The notes beneath the pieces are model-generated. The model made no database searches. It was not told the origin of the DNA and worked only from the letters and a program-made list of their open reading frames with translations. Positions 20,189-30,095 of a stretch of 64,000 bases of DNA are shown piece by piece. Source of the stretch: Acidithiobacillus sp. (GTDB taxonomy: Bacteria; Pseudomonadota; Gammaproteobacteria; Acidithiobacillales; Acidithiobacillaceae); the NCBI GenBank assembly GCA_028065135.1, contig JAPTWR010000171.1:6380-70379 (forward strand). Reading direction: 5' to 3'. The translations under genes were made by a program, and so were the position numbers. How positions within the stretch are numbered: position 1 is the first letter of the stretch; each line of letters starts with the position of its first letter.

Positions 20189-22650
20189 CCCGCCACCACG
20201 TTGACCAGACGGCCGGGTACGATGATCATCTTGCGCACGGTTTTACCCTCCAGATGACGTTGCATGGCTGGATCGGCCAGTATGGCCCGCTCGACGTCGG
20301 CATGGTCCGCATCAACGGGAAAATCCATGCGTTCACGCAATTTGCCGTTGACCTGAATGACCAGCGTCACGGTATCGCAACGCAGGGCCTCGGCATCGGC
20401 CACGGGCCAGGGCGCATGGCTGATCACGCCGCTTTGCCCCATCTTTTGCCAAAGCACCTCGGCGATATGGGGCGCAAAGGGGGCCAGCAGCAGGGTCAAT
20501 GCGCGCAGTCCTTCGCCCAGCACCGCCCGCAGGTCGGCCGGAGCATCCGCAGGGACCTTCATCAGGCTGTTGGTCAGTTCCATGATGGCGGCAATGGCGA
20601 CATTGAAATGATAGCGCCCGTCCATATTGCGGCTGACCCGATCGATGCACTGATGCACCGCGCGGCGCAGGTTCACCGCCTCGGCGGAGAGTTCTGCTGG
20701 CAGTGCCGGGGGCGTGGCGCCATACTCGTGGACCAGACGCCAGAACCGGTTGAGGAAGCGGTAAGCACCTTCCACGGCGCTGTCCGACCACTCCAGATGC
20801 TGTTCCGGCGGCGCCGCGAAGAGAATAAAGAGGCGCGCGGTGTCAGCCCCGTAGCGGTCGATCAGGCCTTGCGGGTCCACCGTATTGCCCTTGGATTTGC
20901 TCATCTTGCTGCCGTCTTTGAGCACCATGCCCTGAGTCAGCAGATGGCGGAAGGGCTCATCGTGGGCGCCGTCGGCGGGCAGCAGGCCGACATCGCGGAG
21001 CAGGCGGTTGAAGAAGCGGGCATAGAGCAGATGTAGCACCGCGTGCTCCACGCCACCGACATACTGATCCACCGGCAGCCAGCCGGCGGCGCGCTGGTCG
21101 AGCATCTGCCCGGCATCGGGGCAGGCGAAACGGGCGTAATACCAGGAGCTCTCCACGAAGGTGTCCATGGTGTCGGTTTCACGCCGGGCTGCGGCGCCAC
21201 ATTGGGGGCAGTCCACCTGGGTGAACTCGGGGTCGTCCAGCAGCGGCGAACGCGGGTCTTTGAGCTGGTAGTGGGTGGGCAAGATCACCGGCAGATCCCG
21301 CTCCGGTACCGGCACGACGCCACATTGGGGGCAGTGGATCATGGGGATAGGCGTGCCCCAGTAGCGCTGCCGGGAGATGCCCCAGTCGCGCAGACGGAAG
21401 TTGACCGTCTTCCGCCCCAGTCCCTTGGCGGCTACGGCCGCGGTGATACGGCCCTTGGCCTCTTCATTGGCCAGGCCGTCGAAAGTCCCGGAGTTGAACA
21501 AGGTGCCGCTGCCGGTGTAGCCCTCCGTCATGGCTTCGCCGCCGGTGACAATACCCTCGGCCTGAATCACCGCGCGGATGGGCAGACCATATTTGCGCGC
21601 GAACTCAAAGTCCCGCTGATCATGGGCGGGCACACTCATCACTGCGCCTTCGCCATAACCCATAAGCACGAAATTGGCGGCCCAGACGGGTAGCTCCACG
21701 CCGGTAAGCGGATGCCGCACGCTCAGGCCGAGGGGATGCCCCTCCTTCTCCTGGGTTTCGATGCTGGCTTCGGAAACGGCGACATGGCGGCAGCGTTCGA
21801 GGAAGGCGGCGAGTTCAGCGCTGTTTCCCGCCGCCTGAATCGCCAGAGGATGTTCCGGCGCCACTGCCAGATAGGTCGCCCCCATCAGGGTGTCGGGACG
21901 GGTGGTGAAGACCTTGATGACCCCGTCACCAGCGACCAGTGGGAAATGAATCTCAGCGCCCTCGGAGCGACCGATCCAGTTGCGCTGCATGGTCAGTACC
22001 TGCTCCGGCCAGCCCTCGCCCAGGGTGTCGAGGCCGGTCAGCAGTTCTTCGGCGTAGGCGGTAATGCGCAGGAAGTACTGCACGATCTCCTTGCGTTCGA
22101 CCGGAGCGCCGGAACGCCAGCCACAGCCGTCCACCACCTGCTCGTTGGCGAGGACGGTCTGGTCCACCGGGTCCCAATTGACGGTGCTCAGCTTCTGATA
22201 GACCAGCCCCTTCTCCCAGAGCTTCACGAACAGCCACTGCTCCCAGCGATAATAATCCGGCGTGCAGGTGGCGAACTCCCGCGACCAGTCGTAAGAGAGG
22301 CCCAGCCGCTGCAACTGCCCGCGCATGTGGGCGATGTTGTCCATGGTCCACTGCGCCGGTGCCAAACCATGCTTGAGGGCCGCATTCTCCGCGGGCAGAC
22401 CGAAGGCATCCCAGCCCATGGGCTGCATGACTTCTTTCCCCAGCATCCGCTGATAGCGGGCGATCGCGTCGGCGATGCTATAATTACGCACATGCCCCAT
22501 GTGCAATTGCCCCGAAGGGTAGGGGAACATGGCGAGGGCGTAGAATTTGTCTCCCGAGGGAGTCGCAGCGGCCTTGAAGGTCTGCTGATCGTGCCAGCGC
22601 TGCTGCACGGCGGCTTCGATCTCTTGGGGGGAGTAGGCGGGAGTTTCCAT
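20185..22650 (-). CDS. leuS: leucyl-tRNA synthetase
   Basis: Class I aminoacyl-tRNA synthetase of 821 aa. The ATP-site HIGH motif appears as [11 protein letters not shown], the CP1 editing domain is present ([31 protein letters not shown]), and the KMSKS loop is [13 protein letters not shown] start it at the ATG at 22650 ([12 protein letters not shown]), which agrees with the family; a Met 12 codons earlier would add an unusual Cys/Trp-rich leader. First gene of the leuS-lptE-holA run. Confidence 0.97.
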   Translation of the reverse strand: METPAYSPQEIEAAVQQRWHDQQTFKAAATPSGDKFYALAMFPYPSGQLHMGHVRNYSIADAIARYQRMLGKEVMQPMGWDAFGLPAENAALKHGLAPAQWTMDNIAHMRGQLQRLGLSYDWSREFATCTPDYYRWEQWLFVKLWEKGLVYQKLSTVNWDPVDQTVLANEQVVDGCGWRSGAPVERKEIVQYFLRITAYAEELLTGLDTLGEGWPEQVLTMQRNWIGRSEGAEIHFPLVAGDGVIKVFTTRPDTLMGATYLAVAPEHPLAIQAAGNSAELAAFLERCRHVAVSEASIETQEKEGHPLGLSVRHPLTGVELPVWAANFVLMGYGEGAVMSVPAHDQRDFEFARKYGLPIRAVIQAEGIVTGGEAMTEGYTGSGTLFNSGTFDGLANEEAKGRITAAVAAKGLGRKTVNFRLRDWGISRQRYWGTPIPMIHCPQCGVVPVPERDLPVILPTHYQLKDPRSPLLDDPEFTQVDCPQCGAAARRETDTMDTFVESSWYYARFACPDAGQMLDQRAAGWLPVDQYVGGVEHAVLHLLYARFFNRLLRDVGLLPADGAHDEPFRHLLTQGMVLKDGSKMSKSKGNTVDPQGLIDRYGADTARLFILFAAPPEQHLEWSDSAVEGAYRFLNRFWRLVHEYGATPPALPAELSAEAVNLRRAVHQCIDRVSRNMDGRYHFNVAIAAIMELTNSLMKVPADAPADLRAVLGEGLRALTLLLAPFAPHIAEVLWQKMGQSGVISHAPWPVADAEALRCDTVTLVIQVNGKLRERMDFPVDADHADVERAILADPAMQRHLEGKTVRKMIIVPGRLVNVVAG

Positions 22651-22919
22651 AAGTTTTTCTTGAACCGGATACCAAATGTGGCACAAAGGTTGCCATAGGC
22701 ACGGGGGTGGCGCAATGGTTGACGGCCGCGGGCGGCTGGCCAGTCAGGGCTGCAGAAAAGGCGCTCGGTATGCATCCCATGCAGGATGGGGACGGCATTG
22801 ATTTCATGATGGTTGGAGATTGTGGTTACTTGTCAGTACCTACTTTACAAAAGGAGCTGATGAAGGTCTATTAACGGACAGGCTTTTGTCTGGAATCCAT
22901 ACGCATAAGGAGGCGCTGA
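22651..22919. promoter_or_regulatory. divergent promoter region leuS / wrbA-like
   Basis: A 269-nt gap between two divergently transcribed genes, so it should hold promoters for both. No reading frame here looks coding. A good ribosome site AAGGAGG (22907-22913) precedes the GTG start of the flavoprotein gene. I could not assign promoter boxes or an operator with confidence. Confidence 0.45.
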
Positions 22920-23522
22920 GTGAGCAGGATATTAGTGCTGTATCACAGTTTATGGGGGCATGTAGAGCAAATGGCCGAGGCGGAAGCAGAGGGCGCCCGC
23001 TCCGTGAGTGGGATTCAGGTGGATGTCCGGCGTGTCCCTGAGACTATGCCGGCAGAGACCCTGGCTGCGCTTCATGCCAAGACCCATCAGGCGGCCCCGG
23101 AGGCCCACCCTGATGACCTTGCCAATTATGAGGGCATCATTTTTGGCACTCCGACACGTTTCGGTAACATGACCGGCCAGATGCGCAATTTTCTCGACCG
23201 CACCGGCAACCTCTGGCAGGAAGGCAGGTTGGTGGGCAAAGTCGGGAGTGTATTCGTGAGTACCGCCACCCAGCATGGCGGTCAGGAAACCACGCTGACT
23301 TCCTTTCATACCTTTCTTTTTCATCAGGGCATGGTGGTGGTTGGGGTTCCCTATAGCTGCACGGAGTTGATGAATATGGACGAGATCAGTGGTGGTACAC
23401 CCTACGGTGCCAGCACCATGTCCAAAGGCGACGGCAGCCGCCAGCCCTCCGCCAACGAATTGACCATCGCCCGCTTCCAGGGGCGGCATGTTGCAGAAAT
23501 CACCCGGAAACTATTCGGCTAA
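22920..23522 (+). CDS. wrbA: WrbA-like NAD(P)H:quinone oxidoreductase
   Basis: Flavodoxin-fold FMN enzyme that reduces quinones by two electrons and protects against oxidative stress. In its 200 aa the FMN phosphate loop is [12 protein letters not shown] near the N-terminus, followed by the WrbA signatures [21 protein letters not shown] and [12 protein letters not shown]. The start is a GTG at 22920 with AAGGAGG 6 nt upstream. The first loop carries Leu-Trp where most WrbA have Ser/Thr-Tyr. It is followed by the yceI-like gene after 16 nt, a plausible stress pair. Confidence 0.88.
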   Translation: MSRILVLYHSLWGHVEQMAEAEAEGARSVSGIQVDVRRVPETMPAETLAALHAKTHQAAPEAHPDDLANYEGIIFGTPTRFGNMTGQMRNFLDRTGNLWQEGRLVGKVGSVFVSTATQHGGQETTLTSFHTFLFHQGMVVVGVPYSCTELMNMDEISGGTPYGASTMSKGDGSRQPSANELTIARFQGRHVAEITRKLFG

Positions 23523-23538
23523 CCCAGGAGGATATTTT

Positions 23539-24180
23539 ATGTTTTCGCACAAAAATAAATCATGGCTTCTCGTTTGCGCGACTTTGATGCTGGGCATGGC
23601 TGGAGGCGCCAGCGCTGCGCCAGCGCACTACGCGCCCCTCAATGGTAATCCGAACGGGAGCTATACCATCGATCCGCAGCATACCAATGTGTTGTTTACG
23701 ATCGGTCATGTGGGGATTACCGAGTTTACCGGGCATTTCGACAAAATCTCCGGAACATACACCTTTAACAATACAACTCCACAAAAAGACCGGGTACGCA
23801 TCACCATCCCTGCCGCCAGTATCAATACCAACTTCGCGCTTCGCGACCAGCACCTGCGCAGCAAGGAGTTTTTTGATGTAAAGAAATATCCGGATATCAC
23901 CTTCGTTAGCACCAAATATGCGCCCAACGGGGACAAGGCTGGAAATCTGTATGGCAACCTGACCATGCACGGTGTGACCAAGCCGGTCATGTTCAAGGTG
24001 CGTGAGATTGGTGCAGGCGAAATTTCCTATTTGCCGAAACCCTGGGGCGGCTATTTGTCTGGTTTTGTCGCGACTACCACCATCCGCCGCTCTGATTTCG
24101 GTATGACCGCGTACTTGCCGGAGGGGCTATCCAATACCATCCACATCAAAGTCGAAGTGGAAGGCGTGAAACAATCTTGA
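23539..24180 (+). CDS. YceI-family periplasmic protein
   Basis: A 213 aa lipocalin-like beta-barrel protein with a Sec signal peptide (cleavage near ASA-AP, residue 26). The YceI pattern is clear: YTIDPQHTNVLFTIGHVGITEFTGHF, then SKEFFDVKKYPDITF and LTMHGVTKPVMF. Such proteins bind isoprenoids such as ubiquinone derivatives and are often stress- or acid-induced. The ATG at 23539 has a GGAGGA ribosome site (23527-23532); an in-frame reading from 23488 would overlap the upstream gene and spoil the signal peptide. Confidence 0.9.
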   Translation: MFSHKNKSWLLVCATLMLGMAGGASAAPAHYAPLNGNPNGSYTIDPQHTNVLFTIGHVGITEFTGHFDKISGTYTFNNTTPQKDRVRITIPAASINTNFALRDQHLRSKEFFDVKKYPDITFVSTKYAPNGDKAGNLYGNLTMHGVTKPVMFKVREIGAGEISYLPKPWGGYLSGFVATTTIRRSDFGMTAYLPEGLSNTIHIKVEVEGVKQS

Positions 24181-24283
24181 CGGCTCTTCACCGAATCGGG
24201 TGGGCAGAGGGTGGAATGCTGTGGAGCGGTTCCACCGTGGTTCGCCGGTCATGCGATTTTTACCATGTCATCTGGCCAAGACG

Positions 24284-25042
24284 ATGCGCCCTGATTATCT
24301 GAACATACCCATCCGGGACTGCGGTGAGCCACTGCAGGAGATTCCCGAAGGCGACTTCCCACGGGTGGCCCCGCATCCTTATCTCGCACAGGGGGCGCCT
24401 TATGCCGGGTCGCCCTGGCGGCTGCGCTCCGGGGTGCTTTCTGCCCTGTATCGGGCGCAATCCGTGTTGTCGGCCCGCTGCCCCGGATGGCGCATCGCGC
24501 TGTTCGATGCCTATCGCCCCCTGGCGGTTCAGCACTTCATGGTCTGGGATGCCTTCCGGCGCGAGGCGCAGGCGATGGGCTGTCTCACCAGGCTCGCGTC
24601 CTGCGCCGGGCCGGATGCGTTGGCGCGTCTGGATCCCGAAATCCATACCCTGCTCGCCCCCAAAGTGTACCGCTTTTGGGGGATTCCCGACCCGGACCCC
24701 TGCCGTCCGCCACCGCACAGCACGGGTGCCGCCATAGACTGCAAACTGGTGGATGGAGAAGGTCGGGATGTACCCATGGGCGGCCCTGTCGATGACTTCA
24801 CCGACCGCGCCATCCCGAATTTTTACGCGTCTGCCCTGCCCGGAACGCCGGAGTATCTCCATCACCGGAATCGTGAGCTGCTGGTCTCGGTCATGACCCA
24901 GGCGGGGTTCGCGCAGCATGTTGGAGAATGGTGGCACTTCTCCATCGGAGACCAGATGTGGGCGCATGCGCTGGGCGCTGCATACGCGCTGTATGGGCGG
25001 ATTCCCTTTGCCGCCATTGGCGCGCCAGCGCCCACAGGTTAG
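24284..25042 (+). CDS. VanX/DdpX-like D-alanyl-D-alanine dipeptidase
   Basis: A 252 aa zinc peptidase of the M15D family. Metal and catalytic residues are visible in HSTGAAIDCKL (the SxHxxGxAxD motif) and EWWHF (Glu base and third zinc His), with RIALFDAYRPLAVQ carrying the conserved Arg. It likely hydrolyses D-Ala-D-Ala released from cell wall turnover. No signal peptide in the chosen frame, so probably cytosolic. The start is uncertain: ATGs at 24200, 24251 and 24284 are in frame and none has a strong ribosome site; 24284 is closest to the conserved region. No other van-type gene is nearby. Confidence 0.8.
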   Translation: MRPDYLNIPIRDCGEPLQEIPEGDFPRVAPHPYLAQGAPYAGSPWRLRSGVLSALYRAQSVLSARCPGWRIALFDAYRPLAVQHFMVWDAFRREAQAMGCLTRLASCAGPDALARLDPEIHTLLAPKVYRFWGIPDPDPCRPPPHSTGAAIDCKLVDGEGRDVPMGGPVDDFTDRAIPNFYASALPGTPEYLHHRNRELLVSVMTQAGFAQHVGEWWHFSIGDQMWAHALGAAYALYGRIPFAAIGAPAPTG

Positions 25043-25091
25043 ACTAGGGCGCTTATCACGGGTCTCAAACCTCATTGTTCCGGAGAAAAAC

Positions 25092-25898
25092 ATGGCCGAG
25101 TTGCCAGAAATAGAACTGCTCAGACAAAAGCTGCGGCGCAATATCCTGCACAAGCGGGTCGGCGTCATGCAGATGCAGAATGCCAAGGGCGAGGCACTTC
25201 CGGATGGTGCCGGCATCGAAGATGCCGCACTCAAAGGCAGGGCCATCACCGACCTGCATCGCTACGGTCAATACCTTTTCCTGGAACTGGATCGTAAAGA
25301 CATCCTCGCCCTGCAGTTGGGTGGCGAGCTGAGCGGCGAACTCGAACGTGGCCCTGTTCATGCGGAAGGCGGGGAAGAACCTCGAGCGGCGGCATTGGAG
25401 ATTCAGATCAACGGCCAGCAGCGTCTGCGTTTTCAGGGGACCCAGTTGAGTAACCGCCTGCGCATGCTGGATGAAAACAGCGATGTGGACTTCCTGACCA
25501 AGCTCGGCCCTGATCCACTGATGGTGCATGGGGAAGGGCTTGGTATATTGCGCGAAGCCCTGAGCCGTCGCCGCAGCGCCCTGCGGAACATCCTGCTGGA
25601 CGATGCCTTCGCGCCGGGCATCGGCGGTACCTGGGCGGATGAAATCCTTTTTCAGGCCCGTCTGCGGCCGGATCGCACCGCGACCAGTCTCAGCGAAGAA
25701 GAGCGCGAGCGTTTCCTGGAGCAGATCCCCAAGGTGCTGGATCGCGCCGTGCGCTGTCAGGCGAAGACCAACCTGCTGCCCAAGACCTTCCTCACCCGCC
25801 ATCGGGAAGACGGGCACTGCCCGAGCTGCGGCGGCGCGCTGGAGACCCTTTCGGTGGGAGGTAAAAACGCGCTGCTCTGCCCGGCCTGCCAGTCTTGA
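25092..25898 (+). CDS. Fpg/Nei-family protein lacking the usual catalytic N-terminus
   Basis: A 268 aa homologue of formamidopyrimidine-DNA glycosylase with the full fold: N-terminal beta-sandwich, helix-two-turn-helix (RNILLDDAFAPGIGGTWADEILF) and a C-terminal zinc finger with CPSC...CPAC. Active Fpg/Nei enzymes begin MPELPE and use the Pro after Met as nucleophile; this one reads MAELPE. The catalytic Lys of the following strand (R-G/A-K-Y) is Gln here (HRYGQYLFLEL), and the DNA-contacting Asn of GIGN is Gly. The ATG at 25092 is fixed by the conserved ELPE, so this is not a start error. It may bind DNA without cutting or use another chemistry. Confidence 0.8.
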   Translation: MAELPEIELLRQKLRRNILHKRVGVMQMQNAKGEALPDGAGIEDAALKGRAITDLHRYGQYLFLELDRKDILALQLGGELSGELERGPVHAEGGEEPRAAALEIQINGQQRLRFQGTQLSNRLRMLDENSDVDFLTKLGPDPLMVHGEGLGILREALSRRRSALRNILLDDAFAPGIGGTWADEILFQARLRPDRTATSLSEEERERFLEQIPKVLDRAVRCQAKTNLLPKTFLTRHREDGHCPSCGGALETLSVGGKNALLCPACQS

Positions 25899-25924
25899 CA
25901 GGCGCTATGAGCCGGGCAGATACG

Positions 25925-26374
25925 CTACTTGTTCTTCCAGGGCAGGCCGCTGGCCTTCCAGCCGTCTACCTTGCCGCGCTGGCCATGGGCATCGTGTCTG
26001 CCCTCGAAACCACCAAGGACGTTGTAGCAATGGCTGTAGCCCAGATCGGCCAGATGTTCGGCGGCGGCCAGAGAGCGGCCACCTGTGCGGCAGAGCAGGA
26101 GCAGAAGATCATCAGGCTGAGCCTTCCCGCGCAGTTCTGCATCAAAATCGGGGTTGGGCGTCATGCCCGGATACAGTTGCCACGGCACATGGCAGCAACC
26201 TTCGACAAAGCCCGAAAAATCCAGCTCCGGGTGGGAACGCACGTCAACGAGGATGGCCTTGGGATGATCGCCCAACACGGTGTGTGCTTCTTCCGGGGTG
26301 AGGTCCCCGGCATGGCGTTTGCCCGCCGCCTGCGCCCGTTTCTGTGCTTCCTGCAAAATCGTTTCGGTACTCAT
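25925..26374 (-). CDS. rhodanese-domain protein
   Basis: A single rhodanese domain of 149 aa. The active-site loop CRTGGRS with the sulfane-binding Cys is at about residues 95-101, and the CH2A-like ILVDVRSHPELDFSGFVEGCCHVPW precedes it. No signal peptide is seen, so cytosolic. Such proteins move sulfane sulfur, which would suit a sulfur-oxidising host, but that is inference. Convergent with the Fpg-like gene (26 nt between the stops) and divergent from the CDF gene. Confidence 0.88.
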   Translation of the reverse strand: MSTETILQEAQKRAQAAGKRHAGDLTPEEAHTVLGDHPKAILVDVRSHPELDFSGFVEGCCHVPWQLYPGMTPNPDFDAELRGKAQPDDLLLLLCRTGGRSLAAAEHLADLGYSHCYNVLGGFEGRHDAHGQRGKVDGWKASGLPWKNK

Positions 26375-26535
26375 CGTTCACCTTGTCCTGTAACGCCTTG
26401 TGGATGTCTGGACGATTAAACAGTACATGCGCACATGCTGTCCATCTCTGTGTCCTCCATATCCCGGCTGCCGCTCATGGAGCGACCGGAGGTATGGTTC
26501 GTTGTCGGTATTGACATCGTGAAAGGTCCAGGCTA

Positions 26536-27711
26536 GTGGCGGAAAGCATCAGCCGCGCCGAGCGCGGCAGGCAGAACATGCGGGTGACCCTGGCGGGCGC
26601 GGGCACCAACGTGGTGCTGTTTTTCATCAAGCTGGCGGGGGGCATCCTGGGTCATTCCGATGCGCTGGTAGCCGACGCGGTTCACTCTCTTTCCGACCTG
26701 CTGTCGGACCTCGGGCTGGTGTTTGCCATGCGCTTCAGCAGCCAGCCGCCGGACCAGGAGCACCCCTACGGTCATGAGCGTTTTGAGACGCTGGCGGCGC
26801 TGGCGACGGGCACCCTGCTGGCCATCAACGGTGCGGGCATCGGGTATGAGGCGGTCCAGCGGCTCATTATCGGGCATTACGGCGTGCCGGATTTCTGGAC
26901 GCTGTATATCGCCGCCTTCGCGATTGCCGCCAAAGAAACCCTCTATCAGATCACCATCCGGGTGGCGCAGCGAACCCGCTCCGCAGCGCTGCGCGTCAAT
27001 GCCTGGGACCATCGTACCGATGCCATTTCCAGCGTCATCGTCTTTATCGGCATTGGCGGCAGTTTGCTGGGGGCACCTTATCTCGATTCGGTCGTCGCCC
27101 TCATCGTCGCCCTCATGGTGTTGCGGATTGGCCTGGTCACCGGCTGGGAGGCGGTGCAGGAACTCGCCGACCGTGGCCTCGGTGATGAAGCGCTGGCCCA
27201 TATCCGCGACGTGATCCTCGGCTGTGAAGGGGTGCGTGATCTGCATATGCTGAAGACGCGCAAAATCGGTCATCAGGCCCTGGCGGAGGTGCATTTGCAG
27301 GTGACGCCGACCCTGAGTGTTTCCGAGGGCCACCAGATTGCCGAGCGGGTACGGACGACGTTGTTGCGGCAGGTGGATGATCTCGCCGATGCCACCATCC
27401 ATATCGACAGCGAAAATGATGCGGAAGGTGGCGTCCTCCTGTCGCCCCGTAGCGATATCGAAGCGGTGGTGCGCGAGCGCCTGCAAACGCTGGATCTGCC
27501 CGCCGAAGAGCAGATGACGCTGCATTATCTCCGGGGCGGTATGGTCATCTGCCTGCGTTATGCCTTGCCGTCATCCGCAACATTCGCTAGCCTGCAGGAG
27601 ACGGAAACACAGATCCAGGAAGCCCTGCGGGGGCATGTGCCGGGTTTGCAGGAAGTGGACGTGGTCTGGTGCCTGGCTGAATCGCAGTTTTTGTCATCCG
27701 GCGCCCCATAA
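26536..27711 (+). CDS. cation diffusion facilitator transporter
   Basis: A 391 aa CDF-family membrane protein that exports divalent metals (Zn, Fe, Co, Mn or Ni) in exchange for protons. Metal-site residues are visible in helix 2 (DAVHSLSDLLSD) and helix 5 (HRTDAISS), and the loop HPYGHERFE is the standard CDF signature. The C-terminal half forms the cytosolic dimerisation domain and is extended to about 190 residues. The start is a GTG at 26536. Metal specificity cannot be read from sequence. Confidence 0.9.
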   Translation: MAESISRAERGRQNMRVTLAGAGTNVVLFFIKLAGGILGHSDALVADAVHSLSDLLSDLGLVFAMRFSSQPPDQEHPYGHERFETLAALATGTLLAINGAGIGYEAVQRLIIGHYGVPDFWTLYIAAFAIAAKETLYQITIRVAQRTRSAALRVNAWDHRTDAISSVIVFIGIGGSLLGAPYLDSVVALIVALMVLRIGLVTGWEAVQELADRGLGDEALAHIRDVILGCEGVRDLHMLKTRKIGHQALAEVHLQVTPTLSVSEGHQIAERVRTTLLRQVDDLADATIHIDSENDAEGGVLLSPRSDIEAVVRERLQTLDLPAEEQMTLHYLRGGMVICLRYALPSSATFASLQETETQIQEALRGHVPGLQEVDVVWCLAESQFLSSGAP

Positions 27712-27865
27712 TGGTGCGATTTTTGGTGTTGCACCATAATAATGCACGATATTGGTGCAACATCTATGGGGTTATGCATCCCTTGCTCCGGTTATAGTCT
27801 GGTATGAATTTTGTTAAGAGAGTTTGTTTCGGGTCGTACATATTTCTTGATTGGAGGAGAAGCAA
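27712..27865 (+). promoter_or_regulatory. glnA upstream region with NtrC-like dyads
   Basis: The gap before glnA carries a 17-bp dyad at 27743-27759 (TGCACGATATTGGTGCA) that matches the NtrC enhancer consensus TGCACCA-N3-TGGTGCA at all but one dyad position. A second dyad, TGGTG-TTG-CACCA, is at 27724-27736 and a lone TGGTGC at 27712. This suggests nitrogen control of glnA. I found no convincing -24/-12 sigma-54 promoter: a TTGC occurs near 27784 but without GG at the right distance. Confidence 0.55.
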
Positions 27866-29281
27866 ATGGGTTACAGCCCCAGTGATGTGGTCAAATTGAT
27901 TCAGGAAAAAGACATCAAGTTCATTGATTTCCGTTTTACGGATACCAAGGGTAAGGAGCAGCACGTCTCCGTTCCCGGGCATGTCATCGAAGAAGACACC
28001 TTTACCGAAGGCAAGGCTTTTGACGGCTCCTCCATCGCCGGCTGGAAGGGCATCAACGAGTCCGACATGATTCTTCTGCCTGACCCGGATTCTGCGGTGC
28101 TCGACCCCTTTATGGATGAAACCACGCTTCTTCTCCGCTGCGACGTCATCGAGCCCGCCACTGGTCAGGGCTATGAGCGCGATCCCCGCTCCGTGGCCAA
28201 GCGCGCCGAAATCTACCTGAAGAGCACCGGTATTGCCGACACGTCTTTCTTCGGTCCCGAAAACGAATTCTTCGTGTTCGATTCCGTGACCTGGAATATC
28301 GATATGAGTGGTTGCGCCTACAAGGTGGACGCCGAAGAAGCCGCCTGGAATTCGGGCAAGGAATATGAATCCGGCAATATGGGCCATCGCCCCGGCGTGA
28401 AGGGGGGGTATTTCCCGGTTCCGCCGGTGGACTCCGCTCAGGACCTGCGCTCGGCCATGTGCCTGGCCATGGAAGAGATGGGTCTGAAAGTGGAAGTCCA
28501 TCACCATGAGGTGGCCACGGCCGGGCAGCACGAAATCGGCGTCGGTTTCAATACGCTGACCCGCAAGGCGGATGAGGTGCAGATCCTCAAGTATGTCGTC
28601 CACAACGTGGCGGCGGCCTACGGCCAGACGGCCACCTTCATGCCCAAGCCCGTCGTCGGTGACAACGGCAGCGGCATGCACGTCCACCAGTCCCTCGGCA
28701 AGGACGGCAAGAACATCTTCGCGGGAGATCTGTACGGCGGATTGTCGGAAATCGCGCTGTATTACATCGGCGGCATCATTAAACACGCGAAGGCGGTCAA
28801 TGCGTTGACCAACCCCAGTACCAACAGCTACAAGCGTCTGGTACCTCATTTCGAGGCCCCGGTGCTACTCGCCTACTCCGCCAAGAACCGTTCGGCATCC
28901 ATCCGCATTCCCTACGTCAACAGTCCCAAGGCACGGCGCATCGAAGTGCGTTTCCCGGACTCTACCGCCAACCCCTACCTGGCATTCTCTGCCATGTTGA
29001 TGGCGGGTCTGGACGGTATCCAGAACAAAATCCATCCCGGCGACGCCATGGACAAGAATCTTTACGACCTGCCCGCCGAGGAACAGGCCAATATCCCCGG
29101 TGTGGCCGCCTCTCTGGAAGAAGCCCTGCGTGCCCTGGAAGCCGACCATGACTTCCTCATGAAGGGTGGGGTGTTCTCCGAGAGCTGGCTGGAAGGATAT
29201 CTGGACGTGAAATGGGCCGAAGTGCAGACCCTGCGCGTGACCACCCATCCGGTGGAGTTCCAGATGTACTACAGTCTCTGA
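27866..29281 (+). CDS. glnA: glutamine synthetase, type I
   Basis: Assimilates ammonia into glutamine with ATP as a cytosolic dodecamer. It is a 471 aa GS-I with the latch [16 protein letters not shown], the ATP/Glu site signature [11 protein letters not shown] and the [18 protein letters not shown] loop. The adenylylation site is present as NLYDLP near residue 399, so GlnE-type control is likely. Start at 27866 with GGAGGAG just upstream. The NtrC-like dyads upstream add transcriptional nitrogen control. Confidence 0.97.
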   Translation: MGYSPSDVVKLIQEKDIKFIDFRFTDTKGKEQHVSVPGHVIEEDTFTEGKAFDGSSIAGWKGINESDMILLPDPDSAVLDPFMDETTLLLRCDVIEPATGQGYERDPRSVAKRAEIYLKSTGIADTSFFGPENEFFVFDSVTWNIDMSGCAYKVDAEEAAWNSGKEYESGNMGHRPGVKGGYFPVPPVDSAQDLRSAMCLAMEEMGLKVEVHHHEVATAGQHEIGVGFNTLTRKADEVQILKYVVHNVAAAYGQTATFMPKPVVGDNGSGMHVHQSLGKDGKNIFAGDLYGGLSEIALYYIGGIIKHAKAVNALTNPSTNSYKRLVPHFEAPVLLAYSAKNRSASIRIPYVNSPKARRIEVRFPDSTANPYLAFSAMLMAGLDGIQNKIHPGDAMDKNLYDLPAEEQANIPGVAASLEEALRALEADHDFLMKGGVFSESWLEGYLDVKWAEVQTLRVTTHPVEFQMYYSL

Positions 29282-29325
29282 GACCGGGTACTCCCTGCCG
29301 TTGCGGTCTTTCCCCCGGTATCATC

Positions 29326-29356
29326 AGCCCCGTGCTTTAGGCGGGGCTTTTTTTAT
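29326..29356 (+). terminator. rho-independent terminator after glnA
   Basis: An inverted repeat with arms AGCCCC (29326-29331) and GGGGCT (29343-29348) is followed immediately by a run of seven or more T. It lies 45 nt after the glnA stop on the + strand and should end the glnA transcript. Confidence 0.85.
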
Positions 29357-29424
29357 GCCACCTTGACAATACGGGGCTTGGCGACCATATACGGAAATGC
29401 CGCGCTGGTCAGGAGAACAGGCTG

Positions 29425-29994
29425 ATGAAGTACAGGGAATCCCCTTTTACGTCCGGTAAAGGTGAATCAAAGCATTTAGCAACGGCGGGAGCGTGTATTT
29501 TCCTGTCGGCCTTTCTGATCAGCACTTCCGTGGATGCATCAACCATTTATCGCTGGGTGGGTGGCGGTGGCGTAGTCAGCTACGGTGAAACTCCGCCGCC
29601 GGGTGCCAAAGGCGTCGAACAGATTTCCGGGGCGCCACAGGTTTCGGCCAGTACGCCGATGCCTGGGTCGGTGGTCGCCGGTGCCACTTCGACGCCGGAA
29701 CCCGCCGTGCCCACGCCCGCCGCCCGGCCTGCGGCGAACCCGGCATTGAAGCGTCTGCAGGGGGAATTGCTCGCGGCGCGGCTGACCCTGATTCAGGCGA
29801 CAAAAGACTATGAGCAGGGCAAGGCCATCCGCACCGGAAACGAGCGCAATTATGCGCGCTACCTGGAGCGGGTAAACGGCCTGAAACAGGTGATGGATGC
29901 GGCGCAGTTGCGGGTATTGCTGCTGCAGCGGCAGATTCAGCAGGTGCAGAATGAAAACCCGGCGCCAGCGGCGTCAGCGCGCGCGGCGCATTAG
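29425..29994 (+). CDS. DUF4124-domain protein
   Basis: A 189 aa exported protein. After an N-terminal hydrophobic segment (about residues 20-38) comes the DUF4124 pattern TIYRWVGGGGVVSYGETPPPGA, then a Pro/Ala-rich linker and a helical, Gln/Arg-rich C-terminus likely to form a coiled coil. DUF4124 domains occur in periplasmic or envelope-attached proteins of proteobacteria and have no known activity. In this copy the usual W-x-D-x-x-G becomes WVGGGG. Confidence 0.75.
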   Translation: MKYRESPFTSGKGESKHLATAGACIFLSAFLISTSVDASTIYRWVGGGGVVSYGETPPPGAKGVEQISGAPQVSASTPMPGSVVAGATSTPEPAVPTPAARPAANPALKRLQGELLAARLTLIQATKDYEQGKAIRTGNERNYARYLERVNGLKQVMDAAQLRVLLLQRQIQQVQNENPAPAASARAAH

Positions 29995-30095
29995 TCTGCG
30001 GGGAGTGGTGCGTGCGCGGAGGAGGATAGACCCGGAGGCGTTTCGTAGCTTACTATGGACGCCAAAGTAGTCACTGCCTGCCTTTTGGAGACCTG

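Noticed and set aside
27770..27800. Sigma-54 promoter before glnA
   Set aside because: TTGC is present but no GG at the required distance upstream.
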